Assembly: GCA_029261675.1 (NCBI GenBank)
Contig: JAJDBA010000271.1
Span: 1 to 6,298 of the forward strand
Source: Nitrospinaceae bacterium
Lineage (GTDB): Bacteria; Nitrospinota; Nitrospinia; Nitrospinales; VA-1
Length of the DNA stretch: 6,298 nt
Reading direction: 5' to 3'
Of this stretch, positions 1 through 6,298 are shown one piece after another. The notes under the pieces are model-generated. The model did no database searches. It was not told the origin of the DNA and saw only the letters and a program-made list of their open reading frames with translations. The translations under genes were made by a program, and so were the position numbers. The first letter of the stretch is position 1, and each line of letters begins with the position of its first letter.

Positions 1-174
1 TATATGATCATCAATAACAACTTTAGTGAGGTAAGGACCGGCAAGGTTCAAAACCGAAACAGCTAAAAGGAGTAAGATGGCAAGAACAACCAAGCTCGAA
101 TAAGGTTTTAAATGGGCAAGAACCCGTTTAAACAAAACCCAATCTTTATATCGATGACCTTCGCTTTGGAGCAT
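1..174 (-). CDS. ABC exporter half-transporter, MdlB/YheH type (N-terminal 58 residues; rest beyond left edge)
   Basis: This is the first 58 codons of a second ABC half-transporter, open through the left edge of the window. The ATG at 174-172 shares one base with the TAA stop of the preceding ABC gene (TAATG), so translation is probably coupled. A GGAG (plus-strand 186-189) lies about 11 bases upstream, which is rather far but usable. The protein opens with a polar, basic segment (KDWVLFKRVLAHLKPY), then a membrane helix at about residues 25-45, then a segment ending KVVIDDHI at the end of TM1. A [KR]xxIDxxI stretch at this point is common in MdlB/YheH-type subunits of type IV (formerly B-family) exporters. 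The preceding gene is the MdlA-type partner, so this should be the other half of a heterodimer and is expected to carry the consensus Walker B Glu. The ATPase domain is not visible, so the subunit assignment rests on the N-terminus and gene order. Confidence 0.85.
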   Translation of the reverse strand, partial: MLQSEGHRYKDWVLFKRVLAHLKPYSSLVVLAILLLLAVSVLNLAGPYLTKVVIDDHI

Positions 175-1916
175 TAAAGAATGATCTCCATTTCTCTAGC
201 CAACTCCTGGCTCTGAAATAAACTTGCATAGATACCCCCCGATTTTACGAGTTGAGAATGGTTTCCCTGTTCAGAAATGCTTCCATTTTCCATAACAATA
301 ATGTTATCAGCATTCAAAATCGTAGAGAGGCGGTGGGATATTATTATTTTTGTCGTATCTTTGAAATGTATTTTTAAATTGCGTAACAACTCCTCTTCCA
401 TATCAGAATCCAGATTGGAAAATGAATCATCAAGAATTAATAAAGGAGGCTTCTTAAATAAAGCGCGGGCCAAGGCTATTCTTTGTTTCTGACCTCCAGA
501 CAAGGTGACGCCTTTTTCTCCGATCATAGTTTCCAAGTGGTCAGGAAAGCTCTCTAGGTCAGAAGCCATTCCTGCAATTTCGACAATTCGTTCGATCTCA
601 GAATCGGACTCATTTTCCCTTCCTAACGCGATATTATTTCGAATGGATGTTGAGAAAAGAAAAGGTTCTTGGCTCACATAGCCTATATAATCTCGCAACC
701 CTTTTAAGGGCATTTCCTGAATTGATTTTCCATCAATCCAAATATCACCTGAGTCAGGATCATAAAATCGCAATAATAATTTTGCTAAAGTCGTTTTGCC
801 CGATCCAATCACACCAACAATACCGAGGGTTTGTCCGCAGGATATTGTGAGATCGATCTCTTTCAAGGCCTCTTGAGCCTCATCTGGATACTTAAATCGA
901 ATGCCCGAGATTTTAAGATCACCCTTACTAGCAGGGGTATAATCCCCACCTTTATCTTCAATTGAGGACTTCGCCAAAAAAATCTCATTGACTCGTGACA
1001 TGCCCACAAGGCCTTTCTGAGTCAGATTAAAGACATAACCAATCCCCATCATCGGCCAAGACAAAAGCATCAGGTATCCATTAAAAGCAACAAACGAACC
1101 CAAAGTAATGTCATCGGCAATCACAGCTCTCCCTCCCATCCAAAGAGAAATCATGCCCGCAATCCCAATCGCAAAAACCATAGTAGGGGTAAATACTCCA
1201 AACACTTGGGTAACTCGGAGATTCTTTTGAATGTATTCCTGATTTAATTTCTTAAACTTATCCTTCTCATTCTCTTCCTGCACAAACGCATGCAGCACTC
1301 GTATACCAGAAAGATTTTCCTGTACATGTTCGGTGATTTTCGACAAATGTTCTTGTACGGCCTCATGTCTTTTTCCAATTTCTTTGACAAAGGAAAAGAA
1401 CAGAATAGAAACGATTGGTAGAGGAATAAAAACCTTAAGAGTCAATTCAATATTAATCCAGACCATCATAGTCACGGCCATGACAATAACGAAAACAGCA
1501 TCAATCAGAATCAAAATACCCAGACCAAAAAACTCACGAACCGCCCTTAGATCGTTTGTAGCGCGAGACATAATATTTCCGGTCTTCTGTTTCTGATACC
1601 ACAATCTATCTAGACTAAGCAGATGACTGAAAAGGTCATTTAAAATATCGAACTCAATCTTTCGGGAAAGGCCAAACATATATTTACGCCATCCATAACG
1701 CCCTACCACCAGCACCAATGAAATCAAAAACAAAAAAAGAACATACTTTAACAATGACTCGACTGCCGGTTTTTGCGGAAGAAGATCGACAAATTCTTTT
1801 ATTAACCACGGAACCACAAGTGTCATACAATCTGCAACAATCAAAGAAAAAATACCTAGCAGAAATTCTCTGCGGTATTTTCGAATATATGGAAGAAATG
1901 CTTTCAGGTTATTCAA
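174..1916 (-). CDS. ABC exporter subunit, MdlA/YheI type (fused TMD-NBD, degenerate Walker B)
   Basis: A complete 580-residue half-transporter, the usual length for the family. The transmembrane domain is residues 1 to about 320, with six predicted helices near 17-38, 56-76, 134-154, 158-178, 240-262 and 268-290. It contains the exporter segment TGNIMSRATNDLRAVREFF (112-130). The nucleotide-binding domain runs from about 333 to 575: Walker A GVIGSGKTT (368-376, Lys374), Q-loop Gln416, X-loop TMIGEKG (463-469), signature LSGGQ (472-476), Walker B LLILDD (492-497) and H-loop His528. The residue after the Walker B Asp is Asp497, not the catalytic Glu. This matches known MdlA, YheI and BmrC subunits, whose ATP site is degenerate and which work as heterodimers. 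The partner follows with a one-base overlap. The start is TTG at 1916-1914, supported by an AGGAG six bases upstream and an in-frame stop at 1934-1932; the next Met (31) lies inside TM1. The substrate cannot be read from sequence; relatives export drugs or lipids. Confidence 0.93.
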   Translation of the reverse strand: MNNLKAFLPYIRKYRREFLLGIFSLIVADCMTLVVPWLIKEFVDLLPQKPAVESLLKYVLFLFLISLVLVVGRYGWRKYMFGLSRKIEFDILNDLFSHLLSLDRLWYQKQKTGNIMSRATNDLRAVREFFGLGILILIDAVFVIVMAVTMMVWINIELTLKVFIPLPIVSILFFSFVKEIGKRHEAVQEHLSKITEHVQENLSGIRVLHAFVQEENEKDKFKKLNQEYIQKNLRVTQVFGVFTPTMVFAIGIAGMISLWMGGRAVIADDITLGSFVAFNGYLMLLSWPMMGIGYVFNLTQKGLVGMSRVNEIFLAKSSIEDKGGDYTPASKGDLKISGIRFKYPDEAQEALKEIDLTISCGQTLGIVGVIGSGKTTLAKLLLRFYDPDSGDIWIDGKSIQEMPLKGLRDYIGYVSQEPFLFSTSIRNNIALGRENESDSEIERIVEIAGMASDLESFPDHLETMIGEKGVTLSGGQKQRIALARALFKKPPLLILDDSFSNLDSDMEEELLRNLKIHFKDTTKIIISHRLSTILNADNIIVMENGSISEQGNHSQLVKSGGIYASLFQSQELAREMEIIL

Positions 1917-2007
1917 ACCCAGCTCCTGAAGTTAAATATAATTTGAATTTAATGATTTTAACTGACTTAGAAAAAACAGAAGAACCAACAACAAATTGAT
2001 TAAAAAA
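1917..2007 (-). promoter_or_regulatory. 91-base AT-rich intergenic gap; possible weak promoter for the exporter genes
   Basis: This is the only real gap in the window, between the SPOR gene stop and the MdlA-type start. A TATATT (plus 1935-1940) resembles a -10 box, with TTAAAA (plus 1956-1961) 15 bases upstream as a poor -35. Transcription from it would leave a leader of only about 20 bases. An alternative -10, TAAAAT (plus 1955-1960), has no good -35. The whole gap is so AT-rich that such matches arise easily by chance. No operator or riboswitch-like structure was recognised. Confidence 0.2.
1923..1928 (-). promoter_or_regulatory. Shine-Dalgarno (CAGGAG) fixing a TTG start of the MdlA-type gene
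   Basis: CAGGAG on the minus strand is followed by six bases (CTGGGT) and then TTG at 1916-1914. The in-frame TAA at 1934-1932 leaves only this short window for initiation. The other candidate, CTG at 1922-1920, directly abuts the ribosome site and is too close. The TTG is therefore the best-supported start. Confidence 0.75.
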
Positions 2008-2017
2008 TTATTTTTTA
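2001..2017 (-). repeat. AT-only palindrome across the SPOR gene stop codon
   Basis: TAAAAAA and TTTTTTA form a perfect seven-base inverted repeat around a three-base centre, which is the TAA stop codon itself. As RNA it would be a hairpin of only A-U pairs ending in a U-run. That is far weaker than a standard intrinsic terminator, which needs a GC-rich stem. It could slow or attenuate transcription into the exporter genes, or simply reflect base composition. Confidence 0.3.
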
Positions 2018-3543
2018 GGAAGGGAGATTACAAAATAATTTTTCACTGTTTTTACCGCAACAAGTTGGTTGGCAAATTCACTCGCTCTACTTTTTGATGT
2101 AAATTGCCCCACTCTTAACTTATACCAATGGCCACCCGATCTTCGTTTTGATTTAACGATATACAAATCTTTAACCCCTTTTCCCTTCAATCTTTTCACC
2201 AGCTTATTCGCCTGCTTTGCTGATACCACTGCCGCAATTTGCACCGTATAAACCCGGTTGTCTTCTTTGCCTTTGGATGAATCCGTTGCAGTAGAAGCCC
2301 TCTTCTGAGGAATAAAATCTCCCTGGCCCTTAATTGGAAACCATATTTCCTTAAACCCTAGTCCAACAAGGATAAACACTAAAATTATTGCAAAACTACC
2401 AAGCTTAATTTTCAAAGGAAGTTTCCCAAATAGAAAAACACTATCCAGAACTCGCAACAACATCCACTTCCCAATATTTTTAATAATCCGTGCGAACCAT
2501 GCCAGCCCATCCCATAGTAGGGAAACTTTGGACGCAACCAGTCCCATTTCAATTTTTAAATGTTTCAGGTCCTGCAAATCCTCTTTTCTGAACAGTTTTA
2601 TTTTTTTTAACTTGTATTCGATCCGGGTCTCGTCAGACTTCGTTTTCAACTCAGTTTGCTTAGCTTCGGGTAATTGACAAAATATTTCTTCACATTTTCT
2701 ATGCAAATCTGGAGAGACCCCTATAAGATTTCCGTCACAAAATGATTGTGCCAAAATGGTTTTCAGCTGACCTTCTTCAGGGGGAGAGAATTCCAGAGCT
2801 TGAATATAAAACTTCAAGGCTCGCACATCTGTCCGTTGATGGGTTAAATAAATGGGCAAGACAAACCTGACAATCTCGGCAGAAAGTTCACTCTTCTCTT
2901 CCAGAGCGCTTAAAAATAGAGGCTCTGTTTGTCCCGACCATTGTCGGGCTTTTAGAAATAATCCTGCTAAATAGGAGATGAGAACAGGGTCGTGCTTCTC
3001 TTCTTTCTGAAACATAATGAGCAGTAAATCCATTTCCTGCGGATTCAACTCCTGGCCTCGATTCAGAATGGATAAAAGGGGCTTTCGAAAGCGCGAGTTC
3101 TGCGGACTTTGAATAAATGCCTGTACATAAACATTTAATGCTTTTGGCGTTTCTTCCCCTATAGAAAGAAGGTAATCCGCATATTGCAAGACGCTTAAAT
3201 TACGGTAGCGTTTTCCAGTAGCAGGTAAAAAATAGGAGGAGTAGGTGAACTCAATTAAACTTTCAAACTGGCTTTTTATATTTTTAACAACCGACTTTGG
3301 GGAAATATTTTTTAAACGGTGCAGTGAATTATAGAATCTTTGTTCGCCCAGCATCCCGTAGCCAACAAAACCGAAAAACAGGCAAATCAGAAAAATGGAC
3401 CACTGGATGGCAAAATCATCAAACATGACATTCGGCAGAGCCACTTCATGGAGAAAATAAAGGGCCGAAAACCCTACTCCAAAAACCAGAAAGATCGACA
3501 CCGTCAATCTAGCCAAATAAAATTTAAGAGTTTGAAACAACAT
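2008..3543 (-). CDS. Three-helix membrane protein with TPR-like middle region and C-terminal SPOR domain
   Basis: A 511-residue protein. Membrane helices are predicted at about 12-31, 45-65 and 381-398. The basic stretch after helix 2 (RLKNISPKSVVKNIKS, 76-91) suggests by the positive-inside rule that residues 66-380 are cytoplasmic and the C-terminus periplasmic. The middle is helical and TPR-like: ALNVYVQAFIQSP (135-147) and ALKFYIQALEFSP (242-254) look like copies of the same helix-and-turn unit. Residues 431-508 form a SPOR domain, starting YTVQIAA and including the characteristic YKLRVGQF (474-481). SPOR domains in general bind glycan strands stripped of stem peptides, typically at division sites. 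The ATG is six bases after the PBP stop with almost no Shine-Dalgarno, so translation is probably coupled to the PBP gene. I infer a role in locating or sensing wall synthesis. I know no named protein with exactly this architecture. The SPOR call is strong; the TPR call is moderate. Confidence 0.88.
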   Translation of the reverse strand: MLFQTLKFYLARLTVSIFLVFGVGFSALYFLHEVALPNVMFDDFAIQWSIFLICLFFGFVGYGMLGEQRFYNSLHRLKNISPKSVVKNIKSQFESLIEFTYSSYFLPATGKRYRNLSVLQYADYLLSIGEETPKALNVYVQAFIQSPQNSRFRKPLLSILNRGQELNPQEMDLLLIMFQKEEKHDPVLISYLAGLFLKARQWSGQTEPLFLSALEEKSELSAEIVRFVLPIYLTHQRTDVRALKFYIQALEFSPPEEGQLKTILAQSFCDGNLIGVSPDLHRKCEEIFCQLPEAKQTELKTKSDETRIEYKLKKIKLFRKEDLQDLKHLKIEMGLVASKVSLLWDGLAWFARIIKNIGKWMLLRVLDSVFLFGKLPLKIKLGSFAIILVFILVGLGFKEIWFPIKGQGDFIPQKRASTATDSSKGKEDNRVYTVQIAAVVSAKQANKLVKRLKGKGVKDLYIVKSKRRSGGHWYKLRVGQFTSKSRASEFANQLVAVKTVKNYFVISLPKK

Positions 3544-3549
3544 ATTTAC

Positions 3550-5601
3550 TTAGGGGTTTGAAGGGGCTTCAATAGATTTTGTTTGAGTTTCTGTTTCAGT
3601 CCTTGTCTCATTTTCCAGTTCCGTATCTACAATTGGCAAAGGGGAAAGATCCACACCCTCTTTGACTGCCACTTGAATTTTTTCAAGAGAGAACTCACCG
3701 GGTAAACGTCCCGTTTCCACATCAACCGTAGCAAATTTAATATTCTCAGGAACCGGAAACTTGACCCTGGTTTTACCAGCAAGGACTTTTTGCATAAAAT
3801 GCACCCATATAGGTGCAGCCGCACTCGCCCCCGTCAAACCTTTCCCCGATTTTGTTTTCATTGAGTCGTTATCATCGTATCCAACCCAAACCGATGCCGA
3901 GATATCTTTTGTAAATCCATTGAACCATGCATCCTTAAAATCATTCGTGGTACCCGTTTTTCCTGCTGCCGGGTGCTTGAACCCCATCCTTCGGATAACT
4001 CTTCCCGTCCCTCTTTCGACAACCCCCTGCATCATATCCAACAGTGGGTAAAGCGTGTCAGGTGAGAACTGTTGCACCCCTTGATAAAAATGCTCATAAA
4101 GGCGGTTCCCTTGAAAATCTTCTATTTGTTGGATCAGATAAGGCTCATTATATATTCCAAGATTTGCTATCACGCTGTATGCCGATGCAATTTCGAGAGG
4201 CGCAACTCCCGAAGTTCCCAAAGCAAGAGAGAGGTTTTTTCCCAAAGGACTTTTAATCCCAAACTTTCGTGCAGTGCGAATGACCTTTTCCGGTCCGACC
4301 TGCTGCATGAGTTTAGCGGATACAACGTTGATAGATTTCAACAGAGCCTTTTTAAGCACAATACTTCCAGCAAATTCTTTATCAAAATTCTGTGGCTCCC
4401 AAGACTTTGAGCCGGGAATTTCTATTGTGATAGGCTCATCAACGACGACAGTTGCTGGGGAAAAGCCTAAGGTTTCCATCGCTGTCAAATAAACAAAGGG
4501 CTTAAAAGAAGACCCTGGCAGTCTGTTATTTGAAATGGCTCGATTAAACTGACTATGGGAATAGTTTCTCCCTCCTAATAAAGCTTTGACCGCCCCGCTT
4601 TTATTTTCAATCGCTACAAGAGCCACCTGCAATTTCTCTGATCCAGTTTCTTTTTTTATTCTCCCTTTCAAAGCTTCCAGATGATTGCGGGCCCCACGCA
4701 AAGCAAATTGCTGATATCGCGTATCCAATGTCGTAATAATCTTCAACCCGCCAAAATGCACAAATTCTTTTCCATAATCTTTTTCAAGTTTCGTCAGTAC
4801 TTCATTCACAAAGTAAAGGTTAGGGTTGGATTCGATTTTTGGGCTCGCCAAATCAAGTACAGAGTTTAGCGCTTCCTCCCTTTTGCTATCTGTGATCAGC
4901 TTTTCTGAAACCATTCGCCTTAACACATAATCCGTTCGCTTCATTGCCTTCTCATAGTGTACAAACGGATTAGCATTATTAGGAGAATTGGGCAGGCCAG
5001 CTAGCATGGCAGCCTGTAGTAGAGTTAGCTCCCGAGCCCTTCTTTTAAAATAAGTTTGGGCAGCTTCTTCTACCCCATATGCCCCGCTACCAAAGTAAAT
5101 CTGATTACCATAGGCCTCTAGAATTTGCTCTTTGCTAAAAGTAACTTCTAATTGGAATGCAATCAGCAGTTCCTTAATTTTCCTAATCCAATTACGCTCA
5201 AAAGAAAAAAATAAGTTTTTAGATAGCTGTTGGGTTATCGTACTACCCCCTTGAGCAATCCTTTTAGTTCGCAAGTTAGTTAGCAATGCCCTTATAGGAC
5301 CTCGAGGATCTATTCCGCTATGGCTATAAAATCGCGAATCTTCAACGGCTATTATTGCCTTGAAAAAATCAGGTGAGACGTCTTCGAAACTTACAGGATG
5401 CCTTTCCCCAAGAACTTTAATCCGTTCACCATCAGCAGAATATATCTCAGTAGGAAGGCTTAAGTTAATGTGTTCCAAGCTTTGCGGAAGCTGTGGCAGA
5501 TCTTTACTCAACCAAACATAAAGACCTCCAACAGTTAAAATTGAAACAAGAATCAGGGTGACAATCACTAGATTCAGAAACTGCAGAAAACGGGCGATCA
5601 A
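3550..5601 (-). CDS. Class A penicillin-binding protein, PBP1A type (bifunctional glycosyltransferase/transpeptidase)
   Basis: A 683-residue enzyme that polymerises lipid II into glycan strands and cross-links their peptides in the periplasm. One N-terminal membrane anchor lies at about 9-31. The GT51 glycosyltransferase domain (about 50-230) shows EDSRFYSHSG (87-96, catalytic Glu87), GGSTITQQ (118-125), RKIKE (140-144, second Glu144), AYGNQIYFG (163-171) and AAMLAGLPNSPN (197-208). The transpeptidase domain (about 320-605) has SSFK (Ser364 nucleophile, Lys367), SIN (423-425) and KTGTT (548-552), so both active sites look intact; the second is the beta-lactam target. The FPVPENI stretch (615-621) and following TG motif are typical of the PBP1A C-terminus. 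It is shorter than the roughly 850-residue E. coli PBP1A, mainly for lack of an inserted domain between the catalytic domains. The tail (660-683) is rich in Thr and Glu. The TTG start overlaps the upstream stop; there is no in-frame Met before residue 219. Confidence 0.95.
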   Translation of the reverse strand: MIARFLQFLNLVIVTLILVSILTVGGLYVWLSKDLPQLPQSLEHINLSLPTEIYSADGERIKVLGERHPVSFEDVSPDFFKAIIAVEDSRFYSHSGIDPRGPIRALLTNLRTKRIAQGGSTITQQLSKNLFFSFERNWIRKIKELLIAFQLEVTFSKEQILEAYGNQIYFGSGAYGVEEAAQTYFKRRARELTLLQAAMLAGLPNSPNNANPFVHYEKAMKRTDYVLRRMVSEKLITDSKREEALNSVLDLASPKIESNPNLYFVNEVLTKLEKDYGKEFVHFGGLKIITTLDTRYQQFALRGARNHLEALKGRIKKETGSEKLQVALVAIENKSGAVKALLGGRNYSHSQFNRAISNNRLPGSSFKPFVYLTAMETLGFSPATVVVDEPITIEIPGSKSWEPQNFDKEFAGSIVLKKALLKSINVVSAKLMQQVGPEKVIRTARKFGIKSPLGKNLSLALGTSGVAPLEIASAYSVIANLGIYNEPYLIQQIEDFQGNRLYEHFYQGVQQFSPDTLYPLLDMMQGVVERGTGRVIRRMGFKHPAAGKTGTTNDFKDAWFNGFTKDISASVWVGYDDNDSMKTKSGKGLTGASAAAPIWVHFMQKVLAGKTRVKFPVPENIKFATVDVETGRLPGEFSLEKIQVAVKEGVDLSPLPIVDTELENETRTETETQTKSIEAPSNP

Positions 5602-6298
5602 GGACTCACCTCAAACGAAGGTTGCGATTCAGCCAAACCTGAAACATCCGACCTGTCCATCTGAGACATTATGTTATTAGCCAGTTCCAAAGCAACGGGT
5701 ATGAATAAAACACCCGTGTAGTAATCCGTATCGTATTCAATTCCAAATACAAGATGCTGTTCCCCACCTGTCACAACATCAGTAATTCCGACCCGGGAGA
5801 TATGATAGTTTTTTTCTAAAAACCAGCGAGGTTCAGGAAAAACTGCCTTTTGGGTAACCGAGTCCAGACTTTTTAATACAGGTAATACTTCATCAATCTT
5901 AAAGATACGATTTTGCTTAAAATCGGAATCTTCAAGTGTCCCTCGCTTTATGGAACGAGTAGCGTGGACTTGCGATATCGTATCAACGGATAAGAATATT
6001 TCATGGACTGGGATGTTTTTAGGGTCAAGAAACTGAAGGGTTATCCAAGGGCCGAATCGTTTTAATAAAACCCGCTCCCAGTTTTTCCCAGAATCAAGGT
6101 TTATCAAATCATAGGGAGAAATGATTTGCTCTGATCCCAAACCTGGGAAATCAAAATAAAGGTGAAGGAATTTATCGCGCGTTACCACCAAAGGAAAACC
6201 GGGAGATACATTCTCAAACAGCTGTTTGAGGGAAGAAATACCCGAGGCATTTTCCTCCTGAATATCCAGGGAAGAACGGATGGATTGAATTTGGGCTT
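5598..6298 (-). CDS. Protein of unknown function, C-terminal 232 residues (5' end beyond right edge)
   Basis: I do not recognise this protein. The frame is open from the right edge to the TGA at 5600-5598, giving 232 whole codons. A TTG at 6191-6189 could be mistaken for a start, but the 35 codons before it are sense, read as protein (for example SLKQLFENVSPGFPL) and show no stop, so it is most likely an internal Leu. The visible part has no clear membrane helix and no catalytic motif I can name. It alternates hydrophobic and polar residues as a beta-rich globular domain might, with aromatic-rich segments HLYFDFPG, RFGPWITLQFLDP and DTDYYTGVLF. It ends in a polar tail (SQMDRSDVSGLAESQPSFEVSP). 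Its stop overlaps the PBP start by four bases, so the two products are probably made together. A wall-related or envelope role is inference from position only. The Gln/Ser-rich visible start could follow an N-terminal anchor outside the window. Confidence 0.8.
   Translation of the reverse strand, partial: AQIQSIRSSLDIQEENASGISSLKQLFENVSPGFPLVVTRDKFLHLYFDFPGLGSEQIISPYDLINLDSGKNWERVLLKRFGPWITLQFLDPKNIPVHEIFLSVDTISQVHATRSIKRGTLEDSDFKQNRIFKIDEVLPVLKSLDSVTQKAVFPEPRWFLEKNYHISRVGITDVVTGGEQHLVFGIEYDTDYYTGVLFIPVALELANNIMSQMDRSDVSGLAESQPSFEVSP
5607..5612 (-). promoter_or_regulatory. Shine-Dalgarno (GAGGTG) fixing the TTG start of the PBP gene
   Basis: GAGGTG on the minus strand sits five bases before TTG at 5601-5599. 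The reading frame is closed by TGA at 5613-5611, so initiation must occur within the next few codons, before the membrane anchor begins near residue 9. The TTG also overlaps the stop of the upstream gene (TTGA), the arrangement expected for translational coupling. Confidence 0.8.

Noticed and set aside
277..492. Plus-strand open frame opposite the ABC ATPase domain (others at 647-850 and 1333-1596)
   Set aside because: Antisense shadows of a complete, motif-rich gene.
1934..1954. Inverted repeat TTAAAT...ATTTAA in the intergenic gap
   Set aside because: Six A-U pairs with a nine-base loop are too weak to call a terminator or operator.
1718..1999. Plus-strand open frame of 93 codons running out of the MdlA-type gene into the intergenic gap
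   Set aside because: Most of it is antisense to the first membrane helices of the exporter. No convincing ribosome site or domain was seen. The end falls in the gap only by chance.
3518..3564. Imperfect direct repeat (TTCAAAC followed by C/T and TAA) on either side of the SPOR gene start
   Set aside because: Short and imperfect, and both copies are within or next to coding sequence. It is compatible with chance in AT-rich DNA.
3627..3824. Minus-strand 65-codon open frame within the PBP gene
   Set aside because: Out-of-frame shadow of the PBP C-terminal region; no independent ribosome site or family resemblance.
4072..4410. Plus-strand open frame of 112 codons, and an overlapping 70-codon frame at 4044-4256
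   Set aside because: They lie entirely opposite the PBP transpeptidase domain, which has all its motifs. The translations look like no protein family and are rich in Ser, Cys and Phe, as antisense frames are.

Overview
All recognisable genes lie on the minus strand, so transcription runs from the right edge of the window to the left. There are five coding regions, two of them cut by the window ends. The DNA is AT-rich, roughly 40% GC by eye. A class A penicillin-binding protein, a SPOR-domain protein and an MdlA/MdlB-type ABC exporter pair together suggest a Gram-negative bacterium with an ordinary murein wall. The sequence does not identify a phylum.

In transcription order the layout is as follows. 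(1) 6298-5598 is the 3' part of a gene of unknown function; its frame stays open through the right edge, so its true start lies outside. (2) 5601-3550 encodes a bifunctional class A PBP of the PBP1A type. Its TTG start overlaps the previous stop as TTGA and has a good Shine-Dalgarno. (3) 3543-2008, six bases further on, encodes an unusual membrane protein with two N-terminal membrane helices, a TPR-like helical middle, a third membrane helix and a C-terminal SPOR domain. (4) After a 91-base AT-rich gap, 1916-174 encodes an MdlA/YheI-type ABC exporter subunit, again with a TTG start. (5) From 174 to the left edge is the start of a second ABC half-transporter of MdlB/YheH type, overlapping the previous stop by one base.

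The first three genes are tightly spaced and probably co-translated. They look like a cell-wall module: a wall polymerase/cross-linker, a protein whose SPOR domain should bind denuded glycan strands, and an unknown partner. The last two genes should form a heterodimeric exporter. The Asp in place of the catalytic Glu in the first subunit is the expected signature of the degenerate ATP site of such heterodimers. Whether the exporter shares a transcript with the wall genes is open, because the 91-base gap could hold a weak promoter or weak termination signal.

No RNA genes, mobile elements, CRISPR arrays or stretches over 300 bases without a gene were seen. I found no strong evidence for a wholly new system. 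The most interesting items are the SPOR/solenoid protein coupled to the PBP and the unrecognised gene upstream of it.
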